A stretch of 64,000 nt of DNA from NCBI RefSeq assembly GCF_032854445.1, contig NC_088295.1, positions 63,471,249 to 63,535,248 of the forward strand, written 5' to 3'. The first letter of the stretch is position 1, and each line of letters opens with the position of its first letter. Source of the stretch: Liolophura sinensis (lineage: Eukaryota > Mollusca > Polyplacophora > Chitonida > Chitonidae). The position numbers and the translations under genes were made by a program. Positions 40,717-51,100 of this stretch are shown here, in pieces. The notes under the pieces are model-generated. The model made no database searches. It was not told the origin of the DNA and was given only the letters and a program-made list of their open reading frames with translations.

Positions 40717-40788
40717 GCTTATTTATTTACTCGATTGGTGTTTTACTCAGTTATTTCACTTATACGACTGTGGCCAGCATTATGGTAG
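40717..40788 (-). repeat. SINE (family A) 3' fragment
   Basis: The reverse strand reads CCATAATGCTGGCCACAGTC, GTATAAGTGAAATAACTGAG, TAAAACACCAATCGAGTAAA then TAAATAA. It stops where the foldback hairpin at 40797 begins. Confidence 0.75.
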
Positions 40789-40796
40789 CCGTGGAT

Positions 40797-40866
40797 GACT
40801 ACGCTTCGCTCTCTTATATTTGTATTGACGAGCGCCCGTACAAATATAAAAAAGCGAAGCGTAGTC
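40797..40866. repeat. 70-nt foldback hairpin
   Basis: The outer stem GACTACGCTTCGCT / AGCGAAGCGTAGTC is a perfect 14 bp. A CTC/AAA internal loop follows, then an inner stem TTATATTTGTA / TACAAATATAA (11 bp, perfect) and a 14-nt terminal loop. It could be a tiny MITE or a structured RNA precursor. No flanking promoter or second copy was seen in the window. Confidence 0.7.
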
Positions 40867-41509
40867 TTCAACCGCACTGCTCCTGGGTGTAGGCTAATAG
40901 TAGGCTACATGCAGAAAGAAAGATCCCAAATGTGTCGAGACACGTGCTTTTCGTTGTTTCTAAACAGACGTGTTGTGCAAATTTCATTTTGTCGTTTTGA
41001 AGATGGGATTCATTCGTCTTCATCATCCCCCCCTCCCCACCCACCCATCCACAATTCATGATTAACACTAACCAATCGAATATATTCAATTTACAAGGCA
41101 GATCTACCCCGATCCTTGACAAGCAGAGTGCGTATGCACGCTTTATGGCGTCGTTTAGTTACATATTGTTGTGTAAAGCCCTGTTCACAAATGCGCCATA
41201 TCGTGTTGAAGATCTCCACAATATGGCTGAAATTTTGCTGACATGGCGTTAAATCATAATTTAAATCATAAATCATATATTTCGAGAAGCGGGATTTCAC
41301 ATTACATATTCTCTCAGATAAGGATCAAATATGTGTCACCCTATTACATAAACTCACCGGATGGCCATTTCCCAGTAACAAACAGAATATATACGCTTTT
41401 CATTGGTGTAGCCATGAATATTTCACTTGCTATTGAATACGATCAGCTTCCGATTGCCAGAAGCAAAGAACCTCACCTTGGCAAGTTACAAAACCTACAT
41501 TTTCACACG

Positions 41510-41695
41510 TTGATTGTTGTTCAATGTTCTAGACAGGATTTTTTCACTTCTGCGGCTGTTGTCAGGTACAAAGTAGGAGAGAACCCCTTCAGGCAGTAAA
41601 CTGCTACTTTGTGCCATGTACCTGACAAACCTTACGGCTAAATTTGAAGTTGAAACCATTCCAGCAAGAGCCTGCCATCTCATTTGCCAGGGAGA
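41510..41695 (-). repeat. Degenerate SINE sharing a body with 25678-25890
   Basis: The reverse strand has GGTTTGTCAGGTACATGGCA, AGAAGTGAAAAAATCCTGTC and GAACATTGAACAACAATC. The last parts correspond to the family A tail (AAGTGAAAAATTCTTGAGTA and following bases). Confidence 0.55.
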
Positions 41696-43074
41696 AAAAA
41701 AGGCTGTGGCAATAATGACGCTTAATAGTCAAATTTATTTACTAGTGCTAACTTCCTGTTAATATACGGATCTGAAATTTACAAAATACTGTGGAGTACT
41801 TTTCACGTATATTTTGTATGTTATTTCACTTAAACGCATAACGGTAATCAAAATTTGTGCATTGAGGAAACCAAGAACAGCCTGGAAAAACCACAGCATA
41901 TCGCACAGTGGACTTATTGTGACAGTGCCACTTCACTTGTGGGTTATATTACAGCGACCTCAAGACCACTCCAAACACAAGACCACTCCAATAAGTACTA
42001 GAATTAGGAAACTTTTCATTTGTTTTTTACATGTATTTATTCAATGGTAATTACTGTACATGAAATGATAAATGTTAAATTTGTCCTTTCCCTTGACTGT
42101 ACATCCCATCACACTCTGCACAGCTGAATGTGAAGCTGAACATCCTTAGACCTTCTCCATGAAAACTTTGTTACACTCCATGGGATCTGTCAAACACACA
42201 CAAGAAAGGTGGCTTAAAATCTGTCCAACAGGCAGCACTGTTTAAAGTTCTACAATCCTCAATCATTTTTGTATTACATACAAGGGAGACAACCAAAGAC
42301 AATAAATCTCATGTTTTACTCCTTTAGGTGCAAAAAAAGCTCGCCCAATGATATGATGCAAATAGAACGGACGAGTTTACAAAAAAAAGGGATGTTGTTT
42401 TCACAGACAAAAAGGAATGGATAGAGGTCACAACAGAATGTCTCGTGACTTTGTTAATTCATTCCTTCCTGGGCGATCGCTATTGTGATGTCATAACATC
42501 ACAGAAAGGTCAAACATATGTAATCAGTATATGGAACACGATTTGCAACCTAGTATTTCATTCAGTGTGTTGCACACCATATGTAAACACGTCGTGAGAA
42601 ATGTGTCCTTGTAGCAGATTACAAGCAGACCCCTACCACAAATACTTCATCGTTTAAAAAACTTCACAGATTATTTTCATCTGCAGCAAATGCCATCAGC
42701 TTAATACTTGTACGAGCTGAAATCTGTGACTAAATGGATTAAACCCCTTTTGTCTAGAAACAACAGTTTTGCCTGGTGTGTATGACGTTGCAGGTCGTAA
42801 TGGTTTTGAAAGTCTTTACATGACTGGAGTTTTTCATATTTAATTATTAGATCGCTCGCATTAAAAGTTCAGGGGAGGGTTATTAAACTGAAATCATGTT
42901 TCCTCCTACGGATGTTTTGCAGCAGTTTTATAGTCAGTAAGCTGGAACAGCCGCTTGACACCCATAGCAGGAACATTATTTCTTAATTCTCTTTCATAGA
43001 CAACTCAAAGCAATGATTACTTGCTCTATGTATTAGGCAGTGCTTGAGAATTTTTCCCTTATGTGACGGGGGGT

Positions 43075-43284
43075 CAGGTTCATGCGTGAGGGAGACAAGA
43101 GCGTTCGGGTTAAAAAACCACCTTATAACCACTCTTAACAGGAACCTAACAATCTTCCTGACTTGAAGCTGCAGCCAAAACAGCTACAGATGGATTTGAA
43201 CACCCAGGCCACACTTGTCAAGGGGCATATAGTCGCAGTGAGTTAACGCTTCAACTTTCTGAGCCAGCCAGGCCCTAAACACTG
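43075..43284 (-). repeat. tRNA-derived SINE-like fragment
   Basis: The reverse strand contains GGCCTGGGTGTTCAAATCCA (B-box-like) followed by TCTGTAGCTGTTTTGGCTGC and AGCTTCAAGTCAGGAAG, weakly resembling the family D body at 52480. Confidence 0.4.
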
Positions 43285-43615
43285 TGAATGTATGCTTGAG
43301 GTTTTACATCGTACTTAACAATTTTTCAGTCATATGACGAGGAGTAATTAGGTGTGAGCACATTACGCCAAAGTGCTGCTGCCACTGAAGTATCATGCCA
43401 AAGACACCAGACAAGACACCACACCCAGTCATATTATACTGATACCAGGCTATCTAGTCCTGTTTCCTTGCTCTAACCTCTCAATGGTGAGCACCACTCA
43501 GGGTATAAACAAGTATCATTTTCATCGTCTTTGGTCTGACCTGACCAGGGTTTGATCCTGGGTCTCTCGACTTCGAGGCAGATGCTCTAATCATCAAACC
43601 ACCAAAAAGGTCTGA
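43285..43615 (-). repeat. tRNA-derived SINE (family B), long copy
   Basis: The reverse strand starts GGTGGTTTGATGATTAGAGC (A-box-like TGATTAGAGCATCTG) and has the B-box-like stretch GGATCAAACCCTGGTCAGG. The middle is TATCAGTATAATATGACTGG, and the tail is CATATGACTGAAAAATTGTT then AAGTACGATGTAAAACCTCA. It is the same family as 22140-22607 and lies just downstream of the TMEM258 stop. Confidence 0.8.
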
Positions 43616-43732
43616 ATTATCAAAAACAAGATATACCATCTGACATGTACTGATAGCTATACATCTGAAACTACACATAATTAAAACCGTTTTAATACTT
43701 ACTGAGACTTTTATAAAACTGTTTTGTTGCTG

Positions 43733-43859
43733 CTAGACATATATTCCAACCCACAACAGCAGGAAGAGAACACCAAATCCCATAAAGACCGAGGCTACTA
43801 GTGATACCAGCATCTCTTTAAAAACATCTCGGGTGAATTTTGTGGATGTGACTTCATAT
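43733..43859 (-). CDS. TMEM258: TMEM258 last coding exon
   Basis: The acceptor is GTGTCAG, just above 43859; the stop TAG occupies 43735-43733. The entering base A completes a GTA valine codon with GT from the previous exon, restoring FFVYEV. It carries the loop and second transmembrane helix. Confidence 0.95.
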
Positions 43860-46800
43860 CTGACACAGTGTTAAGGACCAGTGCAATAAGAAAAGATAAA
43901 GACAAAATAAAGAGAAATGTTAATATGCCATATAATGTGGACTGTAAGGGGGAATAACATCAGCTGGATCTTGACATTCCTTTGTGCAAGAGTAGGATGC
44001 ATATAACTGCACACATCCCCATTAGAAAAGATAATTTGATTATTTATTTGATAATCAGACTTGTTCACTCTCACGATGGTCGTCAGCTATTTGGTTGAGT
44101 GCAATTTACTCATGAATTTCCCATTTGGACTACAAGATTGTATGCATAGTGCTAGAAGACAAGTGGTCTATAACAAACATCAGGTTGCTCAAATTGAAAA
44201 AATCATAGGCCTGCTTTGAATTACTTCCCTTGTTACGTGACAGTGCCTATGACAAAAGTTTAGTTTTTGAGACATGAAACTACAAGAAGTGGGACGCTGC
44301 CTATTAAAGTACTAAGTGTGTTGTGTCAGGACAGTCACAAATATTTTCTTGACAACCTAATGTAAAAAAAAAGCATGATATCAGTCTTTGAGAGTCGCAG
44401 AAATGAAGAGAGATGTCAAATGAAGTCGATGATTTTCAGCTCAGAGTTAGAATATATAACATTTGACAGAGTTCACCTAAGCTGTCCAATTTATTTATTT
44501 AGGGTCAGGATTTTTCAATTCCCTCTCAATGGATTGAAAAACGTGTAAGGTTTTTCCTGGACTTTCAAACAGGTTTACAAAAGTAAAAGCTATCTTAAAG
44601 ATAGGTCTTCAACTAGTGTATGCCACTTTAACATCGATACTAGCCATTTAACATTGTCCTACCTAACCACAGCTTACTCCTACAAACGCATCTCTTAAAT
44701 GTGAAAGTGACATCAAGGGAGGTAATTCAGTGCTGCCCTATTATTTACTTCACTGATATTTTAGGTCTACAGTCAAGACTCTTTCACTTCAGAACAATGT
44801 ACCAGAACAATATGATTTATGAATGAAGAAACCTTGCCGAGTCATCTCAAGAATATTTCACATATGAGGGCGATCAGCATTATGGTCGCCCTCTCACCTC
44901 TCAATGTTAAACAACAGACAAGCCAGCAAAAAGTGGATTTTAACACGCATTCTCATCCATCAAAGGGTAAACAAGGAATGTGGAATTCTAATCATCAGAG
45001 AGATTTCGCTTGCACAGGACCAAGGTAATCTGAACTAAAATATAATGTTGCTCATCATGAGAAAAACAATATTATTATTATTATTAACCATAATTTCATG
45101 AAACTGCCAACATGATGGATGTACTGTACATATATACATAACATGCACATGAAAGCCAGCCTTCAATAAGAAAATGATTAAAACAAACATTTTTTTTCAT
45201 ATTTTTAGTTTCAGTTCATGATAAAATTGACCAAGTTCTATTTCCTAAGGATACACAAAGAACCATGCCATGAAGAAAATGCCAATAGCCAGTAAGACTA
45301 CTGTGAGATGTGGAAACACAGCTGGGTTGATGGGACTGACATAGCGGGTCATGGACTCTATCCCAACCTGAAATCACAATAAACAGACAAAATATTGGCT
45401 AAATAACAGTGATTGTCATAGCAGGTGTGAATCTCATCCATCTACACGCTCATACCAGCATGTATACTGAAGAAGACTAGGCCAGAGTATAATACAGCTG
45501 GCATGCCGTCAGTTGATATCATCTCCTGGGAGCACTTAGCAGGAGTCTACTGTGATCTGCCTGTTTACTTCAGGGTGCCTCAATTAACAAGTGTCTCAAG
45601 TTATTAAGAAAGTAAGGCAGGTTTAAACAATTGCTTGGACATGGCGGAAGTTCGATCTGAAAACATGGCGGACGTTCTTCAACTTTTCGATTCAAAAGTT
45701 TAAACACCTGGATTAGAAGTAGACTAAGGAATTAGACGTTGTATGCTAGACAACAAGGTCTAACAGAGACCCCTTTCCAAAATGCTTTGTGTTTCCCTAT
45801 CTGCACTAGGAACGTCCGCAGCATTTCCTACCTGACATTTTCTCAATCAGCAATCCCTAGTCGTGGGGATCACACTTTTGTTGGGCCAAAATTAGTTTCT
45901 ATTCTGCTCAAATGAGACATTTTTGAACTGAAAACCGGCAAACTTTAAACAGGCAGCCATGTTTGCCTTCTGTTTTTTTTGCTGTGTATTCTCTATGGTG
46001 GAAACTTTTTGCCATATATATTGATGTTCTTCACGGATAAAAATTGTCCGCTGTTCTTGACAAATGAATAATCCAAATCGTGGAGAATAGTTCGTCTTGG
46101 ACCCATATGGCAAGATGGCCGTCTGGACGATGTTTTTGCCAGGCTGTGAGCAGAAATGCTTAATATATACCCTCAGCTGAAGATCACTGATTGAGAAAAT
46201 GTCCGGTAGGAAATGCTACACAAGTATTAAGTGCAAACACGAAAATATCCAGCGTTTTGGGAAGGGATCTATGTTAGAGGCTAAATCGTTAGTGTACAAC
46301 GTCGAATTCATTAGGCTAGGTTAAAAAATGGTTTATCGATGTTGGCTGTGACATAACTACACTTTGGTTGACTAAGAGAATCAGTGCATAACAAATGTAA
46401 GGTAGGGTTCGAGGTAATATTTTTAGTGAAATTGTCCGCGTAACGGCGCTGGGTGCTACGTTATCGGTTAGATGTGCTATGTAAATCTACCTTGCAAACG
46501 TTAAAATATTTTGCATAGGATTACCCTTTTATAAATGGGGTAAAACTACATTGCGACAAAAAGCATGCAGCCGAGCATTTGCCAATAAAAGGTTTGAAAA
46601 ATAAGGTTCATTAGGAATCATTGGGATTGCCGGGACACGATAACTGGGCCCCCCATAATAGTTTCCTGTGGTCACGAAAGTCTACGTGGCGATATCGGAC
46701 GATCACAAAAACATTAGTCTATAGCAATAGCTGAAAATCTCGTGTGTCCCATCATCATATTTCCACCATTAGTGATTGTCCTTTCTATTGCAAAGTATAA

Positions 46801-46865
46801 GTCACATCGTCTAGCTGATATTTGAAAGTAAAACTAATCGCGATTTGCCACATGTAACTTACCAT
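43733..46865 (-). CDS. TMEM258: TMEM258 (OST accessory subunit), complete, 3 exons
   Basis: In transcript order the coding exons are 46865-46863, 45370-45255 and 43859-43733; 82 codons including the stop give 81 aa, against 79 in human as I recall. The product begins [20 protein letters not shown]. The first membrane helix is [18 protein letters not shown], the lumenal/cytosolic loop [15 protein letters not shown], and the second helix [20 protein letters not shown] ending WVGIYV. It is nearly identical to animal TMEM258 (Drosophila Kud). In animals the protein is a small two-pass ER membrane subunit of the oligosaccharyltransferase, needed for N-glycosylation. Splice sites are GTATCC/CAG for intron 2 and ATG|GTAAGT/TTTCAG for intron 1. 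The only unusual point is that the first exon supplies just the start codon. An internal ATG at 45352-45350 would give a 76-residue alternative. Confidence 0.95.
44845..44888 (-). repeat. SINE (family A) tail fragment
   Basis: The reverse strand reads ACCATAATGCTGATCGCCCT, CATATGTGAAATATTCTTGA. It lies inside TMEM258 intron 2, with no recognisable remainder of the element. Confidence 0.6.
45255..45370 (-). CDS. TMEM258: TMEM258 second coding exon
   Basis: The acceptor is GATTTCAG (45371-45378 on the reverse strand); the donor is GTATCC at 45254-45249. It encodes [24 protein letters not shown] and the first membrane helix. Phase 0 in, phase 2 out. Confidence 0.95.
46863..46865 (-). CDS. TMEM258: TMEM258 first coding exon: start codon only
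   Basis: The reverse strand reads CAATCAAGATG|GTAAGTTAC. ATG is followed directly by a consensus donor and joins exon 2 in frame as M-VGIESM, aligning with the human start MELEAM. The 5'UTR lies just above 46865. If this donor is not used, translation could begin at the internal ATG in exon 2. Confidence 0.75.
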
Positions 46866-47941
46866 CTTGATTGCGGAAAGGAAATGAGGTAGAGGCTAAC
46901 GCGCATGACACGAGGACAACTTATGAGGGGGCACCTGCTGGGGGTGATGAATTGATATTGGTTGATACAAATTCTGAAAAGGAAAAACTTTACACTTTCT
47001 CTTTCCATCGATTTATTTCTAATCATCTGTCAGTACATTTGTGTTACAATTTATTTAAATTAGGGATGCTTTGTCTAATTTACTGTTTTCATTAATGTCA
47101 CTTATGAGAATTACACCCCCTTCTGGGTGGACTCGCCCAATCGGCGTCTCGTTCCCAGGCAGCTAGAGGGTATTTTGACGGGACTGTGGGAGGCAGAAAT
47201 GGATAGGTAAAAGAAACTTTTGCTGATTTTGTTTTCACTTACGCTAAGGATAGTAGTTCACCATCGCTAACCCGTTGTGAACAAACTCAGTGTCCAGTGA
47301 AAAAATAAATTTCATTGAGAAAAAATGATCTAAGAAAATTATTTGCTCAGAAAACTTTCTCTTCATTTACTTGGATTGTTACAATATTGGCATGCTGCCA
47401 CTCGTGCGCACTTTGCGATTACCTTATGTTTACGTTGTAACTTCCATTCTGTGTTGAGCGGTGTGGTGTTAAGTTTACATTACACTAATCAGTCTTCATG
47501 GTTCGACGGACAAAAGCAAAGCATTGAAATTCTTGTAAGCTAATATGGATGTGCCTACATTATACGTGAACACTACCATATGTCAGCTGGGTAAGTGAGG
47601 AAACCTTATATGAAAATTAGTTCTGATTATCTCTACCTTTGCTTACACACTGGCAGAGAGTGTAGGCAAAGGTAGAGATATTCATAGCTATATGAAAATG
47701 TGGGTTGGTTTGTAATAGTATCTAACGTTATTTTTCTTCTTACTCATTTTATTTATGACACCGTAAAGACTATCTGTGAATCATCATTGAACCATATAGT
47801 ATATTCATTATGTACTTTATTTTATTTTTTATTAAAGTATTGTAGTAACAGAAAATAAGATTAAACTTAAGAACATGCCTCGGCCGTATGAGTTTATTTG
47901 CCTTTAATTGATTTATGCATGTGTTTTTTTTTTTGTTGCAG
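46866..47941. other. Divergent intergenic interval (candidate shared promoter)
   Basis: TMEM258 leaves to the left and the KIAA2012-like gene to the right. The interval must contain the TMEM258 5'UTR and probably a non-coding first exon of the rightward gene: a strong donor (CAGCTGG|GTAAGTGAGG) at 47591 would join the acceptor at 47941. No TATA box can be assigned with confidence in either direction. It includes the hairpin at 47629. Confidence 0.45.
47629..47679. repeat. 51-nt hairpin with 20-bp stem
   Basis: ATCTCTACCTTTGCTTACAC pairs with GTGTAGGCAAAGGTAGAGAT; the one non-Watson-Crick position is a T-G wobble. The loop is 11 nt. It lies 39 bp after the candidate donor at 47591. Too short for a typical miRNA precursor. 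Confidence 0.65.
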
Positions 47942-48128
47942 AAACAATGAATTTTCCACAGAAATCATTGATCAGGCTACATCTCATAAACTAAGGACTT
48001 GTTGAGATATAGGAGCTTGGGAAGATGCTTAAACAATGCTAAGTTCTTTGTCTCGTGGATGGGGGTCGTGGAATGGAGACTACATCCACAGTTTAGCAGC
48101 AGGGGAAAACCATGGAAGGCCAAGGAAG
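47942..48128 (+). CDS. KIAA2012: KIAA2012-like exon 1 (5'UTR plus first 31 codons)
   Basis: A T-rich acceptor ends at 47941; the donor is AAG|GTACTG at 48129. Start ATG 48036 has A at -3 and gives MLSSLSRGWGSWNGDYIHSL. Two upstream ATGs precede it: 47947 (15 codons, stop TAA 47992-47994) and 48025 (5 codons, stop overlapping the main start). Phase 0 out. Confidence 0.7.
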
Positions 48129-51100
48129 GTACTGTCATGTGAAGTGAAATTATAACTGTAACATATTGTTTTAATTTATTTTTCCTTTTTTGTATCTTAA
48201 TGCATGCTAATTTCCTCTTTTGGTATTAAATGACAAAGGCATGGTTATAAGGTTGAAAAGGTTAGTGCTTTTTCTACATTGTCCTGATTTTACAGGTTTT
48301 TCTTATAATCTTAATTCTCATGTCTTCACCTGAACTTGTAGTTCATTTCTGGACAGATGTTATACTTTATGCAAACATTAATTAATTAAATTAATTAATC
48401 ATGTACACATTGAATATAATGGAATGTTGTTCAGATTTCTCACTTTTATTTTTTAATGTTTAAAACATCTTGTCTCATATAATGAACACAATAAGCTTGA
48501 AAGTAGTTCCTTCATTCTGATTATTCACACTTTTCCTGAATTTTTGCACTAGTGTAAATCTGCACTGCCGCGGCTGGGTGGAGGAGAAGAGCCTGTGCAT
48601 CGTCATGGCGTCACTGTGTCAAGCCGGGTCAAGTCTGCCTCTAGCTCATTTAGAACCTCTATCCCTGATGGCAGTATCGCCCTGCCCAAAACCTACCTGA
48701 CCCGTAAAGGAGCATTGTTGCTGTTTAGTTCTCCTGAGGAGGAAGAGTATAATCCCCTGAGGGGGTTTTCACAACAGTACCAGCCCAGGGGGATAAACAA
48801 GGATAACCTGATAGATCTCAGCCTTAACATAGGCACTTTGCAACGCTTGACGAGCTCAGTGCTACAATATGGGGACAAGGTAAATGGTGATTGCCTTAGA
48901 GAAAAAGCAAGGAGCAACTGGAATTGTTCTTTTGATGCTGTACCATAGTAAATATATGATGATAATGATAGGCCGTTTTAATGTTAGATAACAATTTAAG
49001 TATCGAAATAAATCAATGATGAGAAATTTACTGAAAACTAAGGAAATTATTATGAAATATTACAAAAATATTTTTGTATGTTTTGTGTGCAAGGTAACCA
49101 AAGATACATATAACTGACGTAGTAGAGATTAAAGTTCTAATATTTCAAGTTTCCATTTGTATGAAAAGGACTTTTCAAAAAACTTATAATTTAATTTGAT
49201 TTATAAAGTAGTTGAAGTTTAATGGATAATCATTTTGATTGTATCATGTGTGGTTAAAAAACGGCATCATCATATTCACGCCAACACCACAAACTGTTAT
49301 TCAAATAACGTGCCTAGATCCAGAACTAAAATGATTCTATGTGTGAAACAATATTTATATTTTGTTCTCAGAGTTTTGACCCGGCCACGTCTAGCCTGAG
49401 TGACTTTGAGAACAAGCTGTTTTTGAAATTCCTGAAGACCTTACCTGATAAGGGATCTGACCAAGAAACTCAGCCTGGAGGAGACCTCTCTTTTTACCTT
49501 GAGAGACTGAAGAACACCTCACAGTAAGTCTCTGATGTAGTCAAAAGGTGTTGTCTGGCTTCTTGTATATTCTCAAAACTGAGGGTTAGAAAGATTTAAT
49601 TTTGCCAAACAAGGAGAAATGCGAAAAAAGGTGTCCAAACATCCCTTTTTGAGGCCATTTTGTTATAGGAGGGTGTCCAGATATCATTTTCTCTTATCTA
49701 TCCCATGTTAAAAGTGCTGAAAACAGAATGTCCAGATAGCATCAATTTTCTATTTCACCTGTCCACTAACTGTATGGTGCCATTTTTTCCAAAACTTTTT
49801 CTGATAGATGGAATGGTTCTTGTCATTGTTAGCCATTTTGCAAGATGTACATGTATTTAGTGAAACCTGAAAAGGCAGATAGAAATCTGGACAATTTCAG
49901 ACATATTGTTGAACAATCCTCTTTCCAACATTAATAGACTTGCATGGCTTGGAAAATCAGAATTTCTGACCATCCATCCATTTAGGAGCCTTTGCTAGCT
50001 CATTGAAATAACTTATTGCTTTCACTGCAGCAAAATCAGCTCTCATTGGTTCCCCCTTGCTACATGTACATTTACTGCAGCATAAAGTCAGGAGGTTTGT
50101 GAGGGCTCTGGTGTTTTCAACATATATTACCTTTATTTCTTGAAAGAAAATCTGTTAAAAAAAGTCTCATGGATATATTAATATTACAGTAGTTTGTAGT
50201 AGCCTTTGTTGTGAGTCAAGCCTACATTTGAATTTATTAATTGGGCACATAACTAACACTTTGGAATATATTTTTTTCTCTGTGGAAAAAATGTTCCATA
50301 TGCATTATATTCAAAGCCAAAATCGTCCATGCAAAAACGCTTATTATACCGGTATGCAATTATTTACATGTATTAGATAGTCTAGCATTCAGTAAGTTAC
50401 ACATTTACAGTTGCACTGAGTATTTGAATTAGGCGCAACATTGTTGTCAAGCACAATCAATAAAAACCCAATTAACAGTCCTGTTAATTAATGATGGGAA
50501 AGCTGATGAGAAGTGCACTGTGACATTCACCATCTGACTGCACGTACAAGAACAAAGAGGCTGTAATACTAACATGAATTGATTTATTGAGATAATCAAG
50601 AATGCATGGCCATTCTTAAACCAGTTACCTTTCCCAGTGTTTACTTACTCATGAAAATGCTTCAAAAGTAAATATGGCAGTGCATTTGAATGGACAAACT
50701 ATCCAATGAAATGTGCCTTAGTGATAATGTGAAAGGATTTAATAAATGTCCTGGTTTAAATACTTGTTTTGCCCTCAGTTCAAGTTACTTTGGTATTGGT
50801 ACTCTGGTACATTAGTTTTCTAACTGCATGAATTGTGTCATGTAATAGAAGATACACCTAAGTTTAGATGTTTGTTAAAATACAATTAAATTTGGTTTAG
50901 ATTTAATAGTTCAAGCTGTTCGACTACACCTTTTATCATTATTAATGTGTTGCGAAAGGCAAACATGCTCTAAACTCCACCAAACACAGGATTTAATTTG
51001 GTGTGGCCTGCTTTGATAGCCATCTGTTTGTATATTGTAACCATGGGCTGTGGCCAGAGAGAGTCAGGCTTGATCACAATGCAGACAGTCATAATTAAGT

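Larger units (their letters stand above)
37603..43732. other. Intergenic interval between SYT12 and TMEM258
   Basis: No coding exon recognised. It includes SINE pieces at 40717, 41510, 43075 and 43285, a foldback hairpin at 40797, a C-rich stretch near 41025-41050, and unique AT-rich DNA. The right-hand part must include the TMEM258 3'UTR (its stop is at 43733 on the - strand). ATTAAA in the - sense at 43691-43696 and AATAAA in the - sense near 42035 are candidate polyA signals. Confidence 0.5.

Noticed and set aside
44819-45028. ORF of 69 codons inside TMEM258 intron 2
   Set aside because: Its first part overlaps a SINE tail fragment on the opposite strand, and no splice or domain evidence supports it.
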